From contig BDDD01001496.1 in NCBI GenBank assembly GCA_001972305.1, forward strand, positions 186,001 to 250,000: a stretch of 64,000 nt of DNA, written 5' to 3'. Shown in pieces: positions 44,717-55,530 of the stretch (positions are counted from its first letter, which is position 1; each line of letters starts with the position of its first letter). The position numbers and the translations under genes were made by a program. This DNA is from Cephalotus follicularis (lineage: Eukaryota; Streptophyta; Magnoliopsida; Oxalidales; Cephalotaceae). The notes below the pieces were generated by a model. The model worked only from the letters and a program-made list of their open reading frames with translations, did no database searches and was not told where the DNA came from.

Positions 44717-45676
44717 TGTTGGCCTTTGCCACCCCGTTTAATTGCATTTACATATGTTATTTTGATGATTAACAAACATAGATTAACTTGTATGCATAAT
44801 TCCTTAAAGTATAACTTCATATACTCACTTGATCTTATGTCCAAAGTTGTCCCAAGAACTTTTATGCAGAAACAGGTCAAGACAGCCGACTGGAAAGCAA
44901 TCCAGTCGACTGCCAAGGTTAGGAGTCGACTTCCAGAGGTTATGTAGTCGACTGCTTCTTCAACCAGACTCAAAATCGGCAGGAACACCAATCCAGTCGA
45001 CTGCCACAGGGGTCCAGTCGACTGCCAGGCAAATCCAGTCGACTGTCACAGGGCATAAGTCGACTGCCATGGGTACAATTTCAGGCAGAAGCTTCTGTAA
45101 CATTTTACACCCAATCCAGCCGACTGAAGCAGGGCACCAGTCGACTGCTAGGGGGTCCAGTCGACTGCCAGGGAATCCAGCCGACTGTCATCAATTGTGC
45201 AAAATCAGGCAGCCGACTGGAACAGATCAATCCAAAGCATTCCTACACATTACAAAGCTTTACATTTTACATTCCACATTTACTAGAAGCTTTGTTTAGA
45301 ATTTGAGCATTATTGTAAACAAATTCATTACGAATTTGTAACCATCTAAACACTAATTTCACTCATACAAGAGAGGTTGTCTCTTGTATTGCTCGGTTGG
45401 AGCAAAGTTGTAATTCGCTTGGTTGGAGCGAAAGTTGTTGGAGCTCGGTTGGAGTTTCAAGCCCGGATTGGGGCATACCTAGTGAAATACTCAAGGGGAC
45501 GCCTTGGGGAGTGGACGTAGGCGGTTTTCCGAACCACTATATATCCGTTTGCAAATTCTCTAAACCCTACACTCTTTACTTTCCGTAATTGTGTGTTTGT
45601 GTTAATTGAATTATTTTGTGGTATATTTGCTAGTAATTTTTATAAGTCTATTCACCCCCCCTCTAGACTTCCTACA
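44717..45676 (+). mobile_element. Solo LTR inserted in E4 integrase (960 bp)
   Basis: Starts TGTTGGCCTTTGCC and ends AGACTTCCTACA. It is flanked by GTATT (44712-44716) and GTTTT (45677-45681), which differ by one base. Outside it E4 pol continues in the same phase on both sides. It ends with a CACCCCCCCTCTAG stretch of a kind common at copia LTR ends, so it is probably from a copia element on the plus strand. There is no coding sequence; frames at 44829-45299 and 45397-45588 are chance. Confidence 0.85.
44880..45190 (+). repeat. CAGTCGACTG island in the solo LTR
   Basis: Nine exact GTCGAC (44905, 44925, 44947, 44996, 45017, 45038, 45059, 45140, 45160), mostly as the self-complementary decamer CAGTCGACTG within ATCCAGTCGACTGCCA. 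Further copies carry CCGACTG instead (44885, 45119, 45180, 45211). Adjacent units are often 20-21 nt apart. Confidence 0.85.
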
Positions 45677-45681
45677 GTTTT

Positions 45682-46283
45682 CCTTGCGAACAAGCAACGC
45701 AATGGTTCTCATTATTCAATAGCATTTTCTGTTTTTTAAGTGGATAGCCATGTGAACTTTCAATGATTCGACGCATCATTGTCACACCTGGGTGGCCTAG
45801 CCGTTCATGCCAAATCATGAACCCTTTTAAATCTATGACTTTTGAATCCACAACATTATGAGATTCAATTGCTCTAATTTTCATAATGTATAGCCCAGAA
45901 GAACGCCCAGGGAGTTTCTCCAATATTTGCTTTCGGCCGGAAGCATTACCAGTGATATAAAGATATTCTTTGCCATTTTCATTTGTGGTTTCAATATGAT
46001 AACCATTTCAGCGAATATCTTTGAAACTAAGCAAGTTTCTTCTAGACTTTGTCGAATATAAAGCATCTGTGATGCGCATTTGTGTTCCATTTGATAACAC
46101 AAAGCTGGCCATCCCATAACCTTCAATTAGGTCTAATGTACCAGAAATTGTTCCAACATTAGCCTTTGCTATTGTCAAATGTGAAAAATAATTTTCACTC
46201 TGGAGTATTGTGTGTGTTGTTGCACTATCAGCTATGCATATATCTCCAGTATCCATTGTATGATGATCTATAGATAAAAACAC
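45682..46283 (-). pseudogene. E4 protease and pre-integrase finger
   Basis: Read from 46283. The protease has ICIADSATTHTIL, in which the copia active site is D-S-A, then a region shifted near 46010. The pre-integrase block is WHERLGHPGVTMMRRIIESSHG and ends CVACSQGKL, immediately before the solo LTR. The HHCC finger is visible as H-x5-H and CxxC. Gag lies upstream at 46372. Confidence 0.87.
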
Positions 46284-46371
46284 ACATGTTAATAAATATG
46301 ACTATGTTATATTTAACTTTCATAAGCACTTTATTTAAAAGTGATAAACATTAAAACTATAGCACATAACA

Positions 46372-47454
46372 TCAACCGAGATGGAAGTCTTCGTTGACAA
46401 TCACTTGATTCATTTTCTCGTTTGGATCACTTACGAAATCAGCAATGTCCAAATGGGCTATACCCATTGAACCAAAGTCTGATTGCATAGTTTCCAAAGG
46501 GTCACAATGACCTATAAAATTTGTTTCAATTCGTTTGTCATTCTCTTTTAGAGAAGCTTGATATAAGTCGACCCAATACTTCGCTGTGCGACAAGCACGG
46601 TACCAATGACCTTCCATACCACATCGGTTGCAATTACCCTTTTGATTTTGGGTTTGTTCATCCTTACTGGATTGACCAGGATTGCGCCACTTTTGACGTT
46701 GTTTTGTATCAGGATTTTGCCATTTCATGCTATTATTATTACGTGGCCGCAAGAAATTTTGATTTCTTCCACTGCCACGTCCTCTTCCACGTCCATGTCC
46801 ACGCCCTCTTCCTCGTCCTCTAAATTCTGACGAGGTTGCATTTACCTCTGGTAAAGGGGCTGAACTAGTCGGACGACTTTCATGATTTTGCAGGAGTAAT
46901 TCATTATTTTGCTCCGCAATAAGAAGAGCTCCAATCAGTTCACGATATTTTGTGAACCCGTGCAACCTATATTGTTGTTGCAGTAACATATTGGATGCAT
47001 GAAATGTTCGATATGTTTTCTCCAGCAACATATCCTCGGTGATAACTTCACCACACATCTTTAATTGTGATACAATTTTGAACAACGTGGAATTATATTC
47101 CGAAACTATTTTAAAATCCTGTAATCGTAGCTATGACCAATCATTCAATTCTTTTGGTAGTACAACAGCTTTCAAGTGCTTAAACCTATCATTTAGGTTT
47201 TGCCACAGTTCAAGTGGATTTTCAACAGTTAAATATTCATATTTCAGGCCATCATCAATATGATGCCTTAGGAAAATCAGCGCAGTGGCGCGTTCCTCAT
47301 TTGATGCTGCATTATCTTCATCAATTGTGTGCCTTAATTTCTTAGCACTCAAATGTAGTTTCACATCAAGTACCCAAGATAGACAATTCTTTCCATAAAT
47401 GTCAAGGGCAATGAATTTCCGATTTTCAATGTTTGCCATTTTATACTGAATCAA
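46372..47454 (-). pseudogene. gag: E4 gag
   Basis: Read from 47454 (ATG of MANIENRKFIALDIYGKN at about 47439). Capsid-like motifs are WVLDVKLHLSAKKL and ALIFLRHHIDDGLKYEYL. A stop near 47130 separates it from the second frame (47085-46372), which has an Arg/Gly-rich RGRGRGHGRGRGRG stretch and a CNRCGMEGHWYRAC zinc knuckle. Copia-type length. The leader of about 860 bp upstream carries a SINE and an 86-bp duplication. Confidence 0.88.
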
Positions 47455-47507
47455 AAGATAAAATAAATGTCATTTAAGCATAGTAAATAAATAAAGTTTA
47501 CTGCAAT

Positions 47508-47671
47508 AAAAAAAAAATTGGGCCTCATTGGTGCAATCACAGGAAACGCTCATTTTTTCTCGATTTAATCAGGGCATGAAACCACTTGAGCAAAATAGGG
47601 CTTGCCGAGACTCGAACGCCGGACCTCTTGTATGAACGAGCGGCTTCCTACCACTAAGTCACCACCTCAAG
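47508..47671 (-). mobile_element. tRNA-derived SINE in the E4 leader
   Basis: The minus strand starts near 47671 with an A-box-like TGACTTAGTGGTAGG (47661-47647), then a B-box-like GTTCGAGTCTC (47617-47607) 30 nt further on. Both are RNA polymerase III promoter elements of tRNA heads. A 100-bp unrelated body follows and ends in a T run (47517-47508). Length and layout fit a plant SINE. No clear target duplication was found, so it could also be part of the E4 leader proper. Confidence 0.6.
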
Positions 47672-47986
47672 TGATGACAATCGTTTCCAAGATTAAATAT
47701 ATATAGATATATGATAATATTCTTACTTACATTATTAAATGGATCAAATATTAGATAATTGCAATAATTAAAATTGATCATAAAGTAAATAATTTAAATA
47801 TATAAAACTGTAAACGGGTTCTCACCTATACATCGTAAGGTGATACCGTTAGATATTAAATACATAGGTTTCCCCTAAGTCTCGAGCAATTCCAGTAGAC
47901 AAATGGTACCTCAAGAACAATAAATCATAATAATGTTTCACACCACGTATATGGTGATCATCATATATAAGTAATATGCTAAAGTA

Positions 47987-48158
47987 ATAATAGAGACATA
48001 CGTTTTCATACGCTGTCGGTACTCCGTACGAAATATGAAAACGCGAAACTTTATTATATATATATATATATTATAATAGAGACATACGTTTTCATACGCT
48101 GTCGGTACTCCGTACGAAATATGAAAACGCGAAACTTTATTATATATATATAATATAC
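47987..48158 (-). repeat. 86-bp tandem duplication in the E4 leader
   Basis: AGAGACATACGTTTTCATAC starts at 47993 and again at 48079, and the copies run through GCTGTCGGTACTCCGTACG and ATGAAAACGCGAAACTT into a TATATA tail. A third, diverged half copy (ATACGTTTTCACAC) is near 48154. Other leader sequence (47680-47985 and 48160-48309) is AT-rich with no gene. Confidence 0.9.
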
Positions 48159-48309
48159 GTTTTCACACATAGACGGTACGCCGATCAATCGGTGAAACCA
48201 TTAATCTTTGTTATTATATATATGTATGTATATATATATATACATATATTTGAAAGAATAATTCAAATTACCTCAAATCTCAGTTGGATAGAATCTCGTG
48301 CTGATAACG

Positions 48310-48535
48310 TGTTATAAACTTCTGAGATTAATTAACAATTGAAGATAAAGAAATCGAGAGAGAAATTGAGAGAGAATAAGGGATTTTCTTATTATGAAAT
48401 CCTTAATTTATTCTTAACATTACATTCCTATTTATAGGAGTTTAGGGGGTTGTTGAAATAGTAATTGGGTTGTTGAAATAGTAATTCATACCTAATTTTG
48501 CCTAATTTTGCCTAACTTTAACTAATTTTACAATA
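48310..48535 (-). repeat. E4 5' LTR
   Basis: Pair of 41454-41669. The sequence next to its inner end reads CGTTATCAGCACGAG on the minus strand, where the primer site should be; it does not match the usual initiator tRNA-Met 3' complement, so the primer is unassigned. Confidence 0.9.
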
Positions 48536-48540
48536 AGACA

Positions 48541-49558
48541 GACCTAATCCTACTTTTATACATATAATTACCATGCCTACAACCTTCTATTGCATCATAG
48601 AAACATAACCTCCTACAACCTTCCAATGCGTTATAGAAAAATTCAAAAATCTTGATGGTCTCTCTTGGTTACAAAAACTCAATAATTTCCAACACAAGTG
48701 CAATTCAAGTCACATCAAAGTGACCTGAGCAGTAAATTTTACTACCTTAAAAATTTTACGAGTAATTATTTCTTAAAAAGACAGAAACATAAAAGGAATA
48801 GGCCTAAGCTAATGATGTCATGTAGCCGCCAAATTAAAAACACACAATCATTTTCACTTCCCTTGAGACTTGAGTTTGCCTCGAGCATGTGGGTGGCTTC
48901 ATGATCCCATCAACTGGCTCTTGGTGTTTAAGAGTTAATACATATCCCTACCCACATGATGGATGCTACCTTCAATGTCTTTTGGTGTTACCATGCACAT
49001 GTGTGTGCATGACTCTGACCTATATAATGCTTAAAAACAAATATAGAACATTCTGCATATTATATGTAAAAAGTTCCAAAGAGTAAGACCGTAAGAAAGA
49101 TGGGTGTGTTGAAAATTAAAAGGAGCATGTGTGATATTAGAACACATGAATTAATGAGCACGGATTGTACCTGGTTGAGTTATGTTCAATTGTGCAGCAG
49201 AATATCAAAATCAGTACGATCCTATATCAAACAGACTAGTCCTCCTCACCTTTTTACCAAACAATATGTAGTCTTTTTATATGAGAATAAAAAACAACTT
49301 ATGGTGACAGGAGAGGGACCTAGCCCGATATATATAATAAACCCTAATGAGTCTTTCCATTATGCCCATTGGATTACTAAAGCTCACACTAACCACAATC
49401 CACATCTACAATCTGAAGTGTGCTAGCCCATACAAAATAGATCACTAAAGGGCAATTGGGCTATAAGCCCGTCTCATACGGATTATTATCCTACCAGCTT
49501 TATAAAACAAAATCAATAATTAATGGAAGCCCAATATTTTTTATAAATATTTCCAGCA
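48541..49558 (-). repeat. LTR of an older copia element (split by E4)
   Basis: On the minus strand an LTR starts TGCTGGAAATATTTAT at 49558, preceded by a purine tract CCCAAATGGGAGAA (49572-49559). It runs leftward to the E4 target site at 48541 and presumably beyond 41449. Non-coding. Frames at 48698-49086 and 49100-49426 are not supported. Confidence 0.55.
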
Positions 49559-49575
49559 TTCTCCCATTTGGGAAA

Positions 49576-50529
49576 GATTAATTGTAATTTTAAGAATTTA
49601 AAAAATAGTTTCGAAAATGACTCTCCGGTATAATGGCAAAGTTTTAAATCATTGGCGTCATAGTTTCAAAAACATGATCCTAAGACAACACTTTATAAAT
49701 GATTTGGTCCCATAAAACCATAAAACATAGAATCACAACTTCTTTATGTCGTCATTAACATAAGACCATCCACAGTTACATATGCAAATAACTTTACTAA
49801 CATGAATCTTAGGTAGTGTGACAATGAAATAGCATACACAATGTGATCTCAAAACATGTTATTTATTGTCGGTCCTCAATTTCTCTGAAACAAAATGAGA
49901 AATCTGATTTCTCTAAACAAAATAAGAAATCTGATTTCTCTAAATCCCAATACTTCACAAGGAAGCCAGTATGTCTCGATCAACAAATCCATGGATTACA
50001 AAATGTGTCATTATGAGACATACACAACATGTGACTAATTAACAGTCATGCTTGAGACAGACACCAGTCTCAAAACTTTATGCAAATGACATGTCATAAA
50101 TATAAATGTGCACATAATTCAGATATATGATAAACAGTAACATAAATGATAATCATCAATTATCATAAAATCATAAATCCGAACATAGGAGTTCACAACA
50201 AAGCATATGAAAAAAACATGACATATAAAAGTCGCAACATACATATACTAAACTCTCACTATCAAAGTACATCAAAGGAACTCATAATGCCCATGTTATT
50301 AACATGTCTAGAAAAATCAGATGACCCAAGTCCCTTAGTCAAATGATCAACAATCATATCCATAGTGATATTGTGAAGAAAGACAACATTACCATGCTTA
50401 ACCTACTCTATAACCTTAAAAAACTTAAGGTTGATGTACTTAGCACCACATAAATTCTTTGTATTCTTTGTAAAGAACACTGAACCCATATTGTCAAATT
50501 TAATATGTAAGGTAATACCTTAAAGTCAT
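49576..50529 (-). pseudogene. RNase H tail and 3' untranslated part of the older copia element
   Basis: From 50529 down to about 50262 the minus strand encodes a degraded copia RNase H end: KFDNMGSVFFTKN (the catalytic Asp of the CDN position), LCGAKYINLKFF and VDHLTKGL. This is the Tnt1/SIRE-like wording. Between 50260 and 49576 no coding sequence is seen, only AT-rich 3' region with two TCTGATTTCTCTAAA repeats at 49899-49945. Upstream the domain is cut by E5 (GTCAT duplication) and resumes at 61249. Confidence 0.72.
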
Positions 50530-51029
50530 TGATATGGGAAAAATCCATCCAAAAAGATACCGCCACGTGTCCTCTGGAAAACAAGACAAATGTCCTTCAG
50601 AGCTACAGACACGTGATCGGGCGTTTACAATCTGAAGAGATAACACACAATAACACTCCGGGGTAAAATCAGGGAAATGGAGAGATACTCGGCATTTCTT
50701 TAGGGGTACAATAATCATCTCTGCAAGTCAAGCAAGGTAGTTACATTCAATCTCCGCTATAAATACAACAATCAAACACTATACACAGGTCCATCATTTT
50801 CATACTCTAAAGAACCTTATTGTTGTTTTCTCTACCAATTTTTGACTTAAGTATCGGAGAGTCCCTGGGAGTGAAACCTCCTGGACCTTCACCTAGTTTG
50901 CTTTGTTTGTGCAGTGAGGACAATAAAATACCATCAATACACCCTTTTCGGAGTGTTCACAGCGTTTTTTCCAACAAATCAATGCTCTACATGTAGGGTA
51001 CTGTTGAGGAGTTGATTTTGACATCAACA
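50530..51029 (+). repeat. E5 5' LTR (500 bp)
   Basis: Pair of 60763-61243; the 3' copy lacks about 20 bp around the TTCAATCTCCGC stretch (50748-50760) and has about 30 substitutions. Confidence 0.92.
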
Positions 51030-51030
51030 G

Positions 51031-51048
51031 TTGACGCCATCTGTGGGA
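51031..51048 (+). promoter_or_regulatory. E5 primer binding site
   Basis: TTGACGCCATCTGTGGGA follows the LTR after 1 nt. It resembles the TGGCGCCGTCTGTGGGA site common in plant Tat-type gypsy elements, with two changes. It is not the initiator-Met site of the copia elements here. Confidence 0.7.
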
Positions 51049-51089
51049 AACACTACAAAACGTTTTCTACAAAAAACTCTATTGTAATC

Positions 51090-52680
51090 ATGCCTCTGAG
51101 AAGAAACAACAACTCTACAGCCACCGGCAACCAAGGACTCAAGAATCAACCTACTGCTGGTGATCAGGTTGTTACTACTGAGCAAGCTCCCATCACTGGC
51201 GAGTAGTTCAACCAACTTCTCCAGAAAATGGGACGACTCACAACCCTGCTGGCGAGCAACCTATCTAGACAAACCAGGCTAGTCCGAGCAGACCAGTCAT
51301 TCAAGGTCACTCTAGTCCGAGCAGACTAGCCCGGGAGGATCAATAGCCTCAAGGGGCAAGGAGAAACTCGCCGAGGAGGAGAACAGAGATTGATACATCT
51401 TTAAGGGCGGATTCTTCGAGCTCCCGGGATCATAGCAACAATCCTCGGCTAGACCTTCCCGAGCATGAGCAGGTGGAGGAGGATCGCCCAGAAGAGGCTG
51501 AGGAGACCCAAGCACACTCCTAAGCTTCATGTAGGACGGAGACATTACAGAGGAGCAGGTCAGGCCACTAAGCCTGACTTGAAAAGGGTACATCCCAAGT
51601 TTCTAGCAGGATCAGGAACATTGAGGATGCGGAGCAAACCATGAACATGAGGTTTGCTGAGATAGAGAGAAGCCTCTAAGGAGCCGAGAAATCGAAGGGG
51701 TGCCTGTTAAAGGTACGAAATATTAATTCAACACCCTTCACGCTGGAGATAATGAGGGAGCGTATCCCAAAGGGATTCCGGTTTCTGTGTCTTAAGGAGT
51801 ATGATGGGTCCACTAACCCAATCCAGCATGTACGCTACTACACATAAATTATGTTAGTGCACTAGGCTCCAGATGTTGTGCTTTACCGAAGATTCCCGAC
51901 AACTCTGACAGCCGCAGCCCAAATGTGGTACTCTACACTACCTCAGAACTAGGTGGAGAACTTTGAATAGTTTACGGAACTGTTCGTTACCAAATTCCTC
52001 AACAGCACCACTCAGAGAAGGAATTCAAGTCATTTGATCAATGTGGTGAAGGGGAAAGACGAGTCCTTGAGAGACTACCTCACCAGTTTTAACAAGGAGT
52101 TTTTAACAGTGAATGACCTGCAGTCGTCATTCGCTCCAGCAGCTCTGAGCAGTGGATTAAAGGACAATTCACCCTTCACTTTCTCCCTCATGAAGAAGCC
52201 TGCTCAGGATAAGACAGACCTCCTCAGAAGAGCTGAGAAATATGTGAATGCCGAGGAGGCGATGGCAGCTAGGAAGCAAAAGACTTCCTGGTCGGGCCAT
52301 CAGGCAGAGAAAGATGAGCACTCACGAGGTGCTCCAGGGAAGAAGCAGAAGAGGAAGGAGATGTCAGAGCTGACAAAAGATGACCTGAGGCACAAGCTTT
52401 CCAAGAAGGAGGAATCCCCAAAAAGGGGGGCACCAATCTTTGCTTACAACAACTTTGCCCCTCTCATAGAGACGGGCACAAGGATACTGGCTGTGGAGAA
52501 GGACAAGGTCCCTATCCAATGGCCAGCACCATTGAGGTCCTCGATTGAGAAGAGGGACACAAACAAGTACTGTCGGTATTATCGTGACCACGGGCATGAC
52601 ACAGAGGAGTGCATGCACTTGAAGAATCAGATTAAGGACCCGATTTGGAAAGGTCATCTACGCAAGTATGTTGACAGAGA
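51090..52680 (+). pseudogene. gag: E5 gag
   Basis: The ATG at 51090 opens MPLRRNNNSTATGNQ, which stops at 51204. The central part (51205-52030) is degraded with several stops but shows the Tat gag blocks NINSTPFTLEIMRERIPKGF and AAAQMWYSTLP. From 52034 the frame is open: VVKGKDESLRDYLTSFNKE, a Lys/Glu-rich stretch, and a CRYYRDHGHDTEEC zinc-knuckle-like motif at about 52570-52610, which continues into protease. Confidence 0.85.
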
Positions 52681-53437
52681 TTCTCCCCAAGAAACAAGGG
52701 AGCGCAGAGAGCAAGCTCCAGAGCAGGAAGAGGAGCAACAGCCCATGGGTGTGATCCACACCATCTCTAGAGGGGTTGCATCTGGTGGCAACTATAGTAG
52801 GGCTCAAAAAGCCTATGCTAGACAAACCTTCGCTGTGCAACAATACCCGCATAGCAAAAGGTTGAAGTCAGGTGGGGACGATGAGGTAATATCCTTCTCT
52901 GAAGCGGACTATAAGGGAGTACGTCTCTCTCACGATGATCCAGTTGTGGTGACTCTTCAAGTGGAATTATTCACTATGAAGAGGATCCTCATTGACAGTG
53001 GGAGCTCGGTGGATATCCTATACAAGCATGCCTTTGATCAGTTGAGGATACCAGTTGACCAGTTGAGGCCCGTGAAAACACCTCTGGTGGGCTTCGTAGG
53101 AGAGATGGTCCATCCTCTGGGATCCATCGACTTGTCAGTGGTAGCAGGCACGGCCCCACGCCAGACTCAAGTGCAAATGATATTCCTGGTGGTTGATACA
53201 CAAAGCCCATACAACGCTATAGTTGGGCATCCAATATTAAACTTGATGGAAGCAATAGTGTTGACAAGGCACTTATTGATGAAGTTCCCGACCAGGTTTG
53301 GTGTGGGGGAAGTCCGCGGAGATCAACAGGTTGCAAGGCAGTGTTATAAAACTATGATAATGGACAATGGTAAAGAAAAGCCACTTCCCATAGCAAACGT
53401 GGAGCTCATAAGAGAAGTGGAGTCCGAGTGTCCATAA
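52681..53437 (+). pseudogene. E5 protease region
   Basis: Part of the open frame 52034-53437. After a linker rich in Glu/Gln comes RILIDSGSSVDILY (about 52981-53022), the aspartic protease active site D-S-G, then FLVVDTQSPYNAIVGHPILN, the second half of the fold. A stop at 53435 ends this frame; RT follows at 53453. The protease itself looks intact. Confidence 0.87.
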
Positions 53438-53452
53438 CCTGTAGAAGACATC

Positions 53453-54890
53453 GTGCAACTGCCTTTGGAAGAAGGCAATGTCGAGAGAGTGTTCCAAGTC
53501 TGCTCCCCACTTGGAGAGGTGGAGAAAGAGGAACTAATAACGTTCCTCAGAAATAACAGAGATGTGTTTGCCTGGTCGACAGAGGAGGTCCCAGGGATCA
53601 GGCCAAAGGTGATGGTGCACAGGCTGAGTGTAGATCCAATGGGCCTCCAACCAAGCAAAAGAAATGAAACTTTGCTCTTGAGAGGAAACATGTAATAGCA
53701 TAAGAAGTAAACGAGCTATTACAAGTGGGGTTTATCAGGGAAGCGCATTACTCTGACTGACTAGCGAACCCGGTCCTAGTCAAGAAGGCAAATGGCAAGT
53801 GGAGGATGTGCATCGATTTTACAGACATCAACAAACCTTGTCCAAAGGATCACTTCCCTCTCCCAAAGATTGATCAATTGGTGGATGCAACCTCAGGTTA
53901 CCGAATGTTGAGTTTCTTGGATGCTTACTCAGGATATAATCAAATTCCAATGTATGAGCCAGACGAGAACAAAATGGCATTCATCACGAACAGGGGTATG
54001 TACTGCTACAAGGTCATGCATTTTGGATTAAAAAATGCTGGGACGACCTACCAACGGTTGATCAACAAGATCTTTGAACCTCAGATCGGGAGGAATATGG
54101 AGGTGTATATTGACTATATGCTCGTCAAGACGCCAGCAAAGAGTCCTCACATTAAAGACTTGGAGGAAACTTTTGAGGTGTTGAGGAAATACAAAATACG
54201 TCTCAATCCTACCAAGTGCACGTTTGGGGTCACTTCTGGTAAGTACCTCAGGCGTATGGTTTCTAGTAGAGGAATAGAGGCGTACCCAGAGAAGATTTCA
54301 GCAATTCAGAGCATAAGGCCTCCACAAACTATCAGGGATAGACAGAGATTGAATGGTAGAATTACAGCCCTGAGCATATTTGTTTCCAAATTAGCTGAAA
54401 AATGTCTTCCATTCTTTAAAGTGTTAAGGGATCCCAAGTGGTTTTCCTGGTTGGAAGAATGTCAAGCAGCCTTTGGGAAATTGAAGGAATACCTGGCTTC
54501 CCTTCCTCTGATATCAAAACCAAGAGATGGGAAAGACTTGTATTTGTACCTTGCAGCAACATCAGGCGCAGTGAGTGCAGTGCTTGTCAGGGAAGAGGAA
54601 AAAGTTCAAAGGCCAGTATATTATGTGAGCAAGTCCTTGAATGATGCTGAGGGGAGGCATCCAGAGGTGGAGAAGTATGCTTATGCTCTGATCATAGCGG
54701 CGAGGAAATTGAGGCCGTATTTTCAAGCCCACACAATCAAGGTTTTGACCGACAAGCCACTTAGACAAGTTCTAAAAAAGCCAGACACCTCAGGCAGACT
54801 AGTCAAGTGGTCATTCGAATTGGGCGAGTATGATGTGAAGTTCGAAGCTAGACCAGCAATAAAATCACAAGTCTTAGCAGACTTTGTAAG
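53453..54890 (+). pseudogene. E5 reverse transcriptase and RNase H
   Basis: The N-terminal part (53453-53695) ends in a stop. The main frame starts at 53806 with RMCIDFTDINKPCPKDHFPLPKID. The polymerase box reads YIDYM (tyrosine codon at 54115-54117) where active gypsy RTs have YxDD, so the second catalytic Asp is lost. RNase H follows with DLYLYLAATSGAVSAVLV and the YALIIAARKLRPYFQ and VLTDKPLR blocks. The frame is open through 55530. Confidence 0.9.
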
Positions 54891-55530
54891 AGATAATACA
54901 CCTACGGAGTGTATGGAGGAGGACCCCTCCGAGAGCGAGAGGGGGTTATGGAAACTTTCAGTTTATGGCTCATCCCTTGTATCCGGAAGTGGAGCAGGTT
55001 CGGTGCTAACTAGTCCAGATGGGTGGACCTTGCAGTATGCTCTGAGATTTGGGTTCAAAGCCATAAATCATGAAGCCGAGTGGGAAGCTCTGATCACCAG
55101 ACTGACAATTGAAAAGCACTTAGAGGTTCAAAAAATTGAGGCCTCCAGTGATTCTCAGCTGGTGGTTGGTATGGTGAGTAGAGAGTATAAAGTCAGAAAA
55201 GACTCAATGGCTAAATACTTATCATATGTTCAGAGTTTGAAGTTGGCATTCCTTGTATTAAGAGTTTTGAAAGTACAAAGAGCAGAGAACGCCCAAGCAG
55301 ACCAGTTGTCAAAACTAGCCACGATGGAAGAATTAGAGGAAAATCGAACCGTACTAGTAGACAACTTGGACAGGCCCACCATTTCAGAAGCGGATGTGAT
55401 GGACATTGATGTACCACAAGAGCTGAATTGGATGACTCCGTTCATTAGTTGGCTAAGGGGTGGAATTTTGCCAAAGGACCCAGAGGAAGCGGGAAGACTG
55501 GTGTATAGATTTAACATACACCAATTCTGA
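54891..55530 (+). pseudogene. E5 second (archaeal-type) RNase H
   Basis: Same frame as RT. GLWKLSVYGSSLVSGSGAG corresponds to the first strand, where the family has a catalytic Asp just before GSS; here it is Tyr (54964-54966). Later acidic residues remain in NHEAEWEALI and SSDSQLVVGMV. An additional RNase H of this type after the first one is diagnostic for the Tat lineage. NAQADQLSKLA closes the domain. Confidence 0.88.

Larger units (their letters stand above)
41454..48535 (-). mobile_element. E4: Ty1/copia element with short non-canonical LTRs
   Basis: LTRs 41454-41669 (216 bp) and 48310-48535 (226 bp) flank a complete but broken gag-pol on the minus strand. The direct target repeat AGACA sits at 41449-41453 and 48536-48540. 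With those borders the minus-strand LTR begins TATTGTAAAATT and ends TTTATAACA, that is TA..CA instead of TG..CA. The minus-strand purine tract AAGGGGGAG lies next to 41670-41680. A solo LTR and a SINE are nested inside. Confidence 0.9.

Noticed and set aside
44829-45299. A 156-residue protein with repeated QSTA words
   Set aside because: It is a translation of the CAGTCGACTG repeat array in a solo LTR.
47600-47661. A tRNA gene on the minus strand
   Set aside because: A-box-like and B-box-like sequences are present, but I see no acceptor stem pairing or anticodon arm, and the unit continues for 100 bp to a T run. A SINE fits better.
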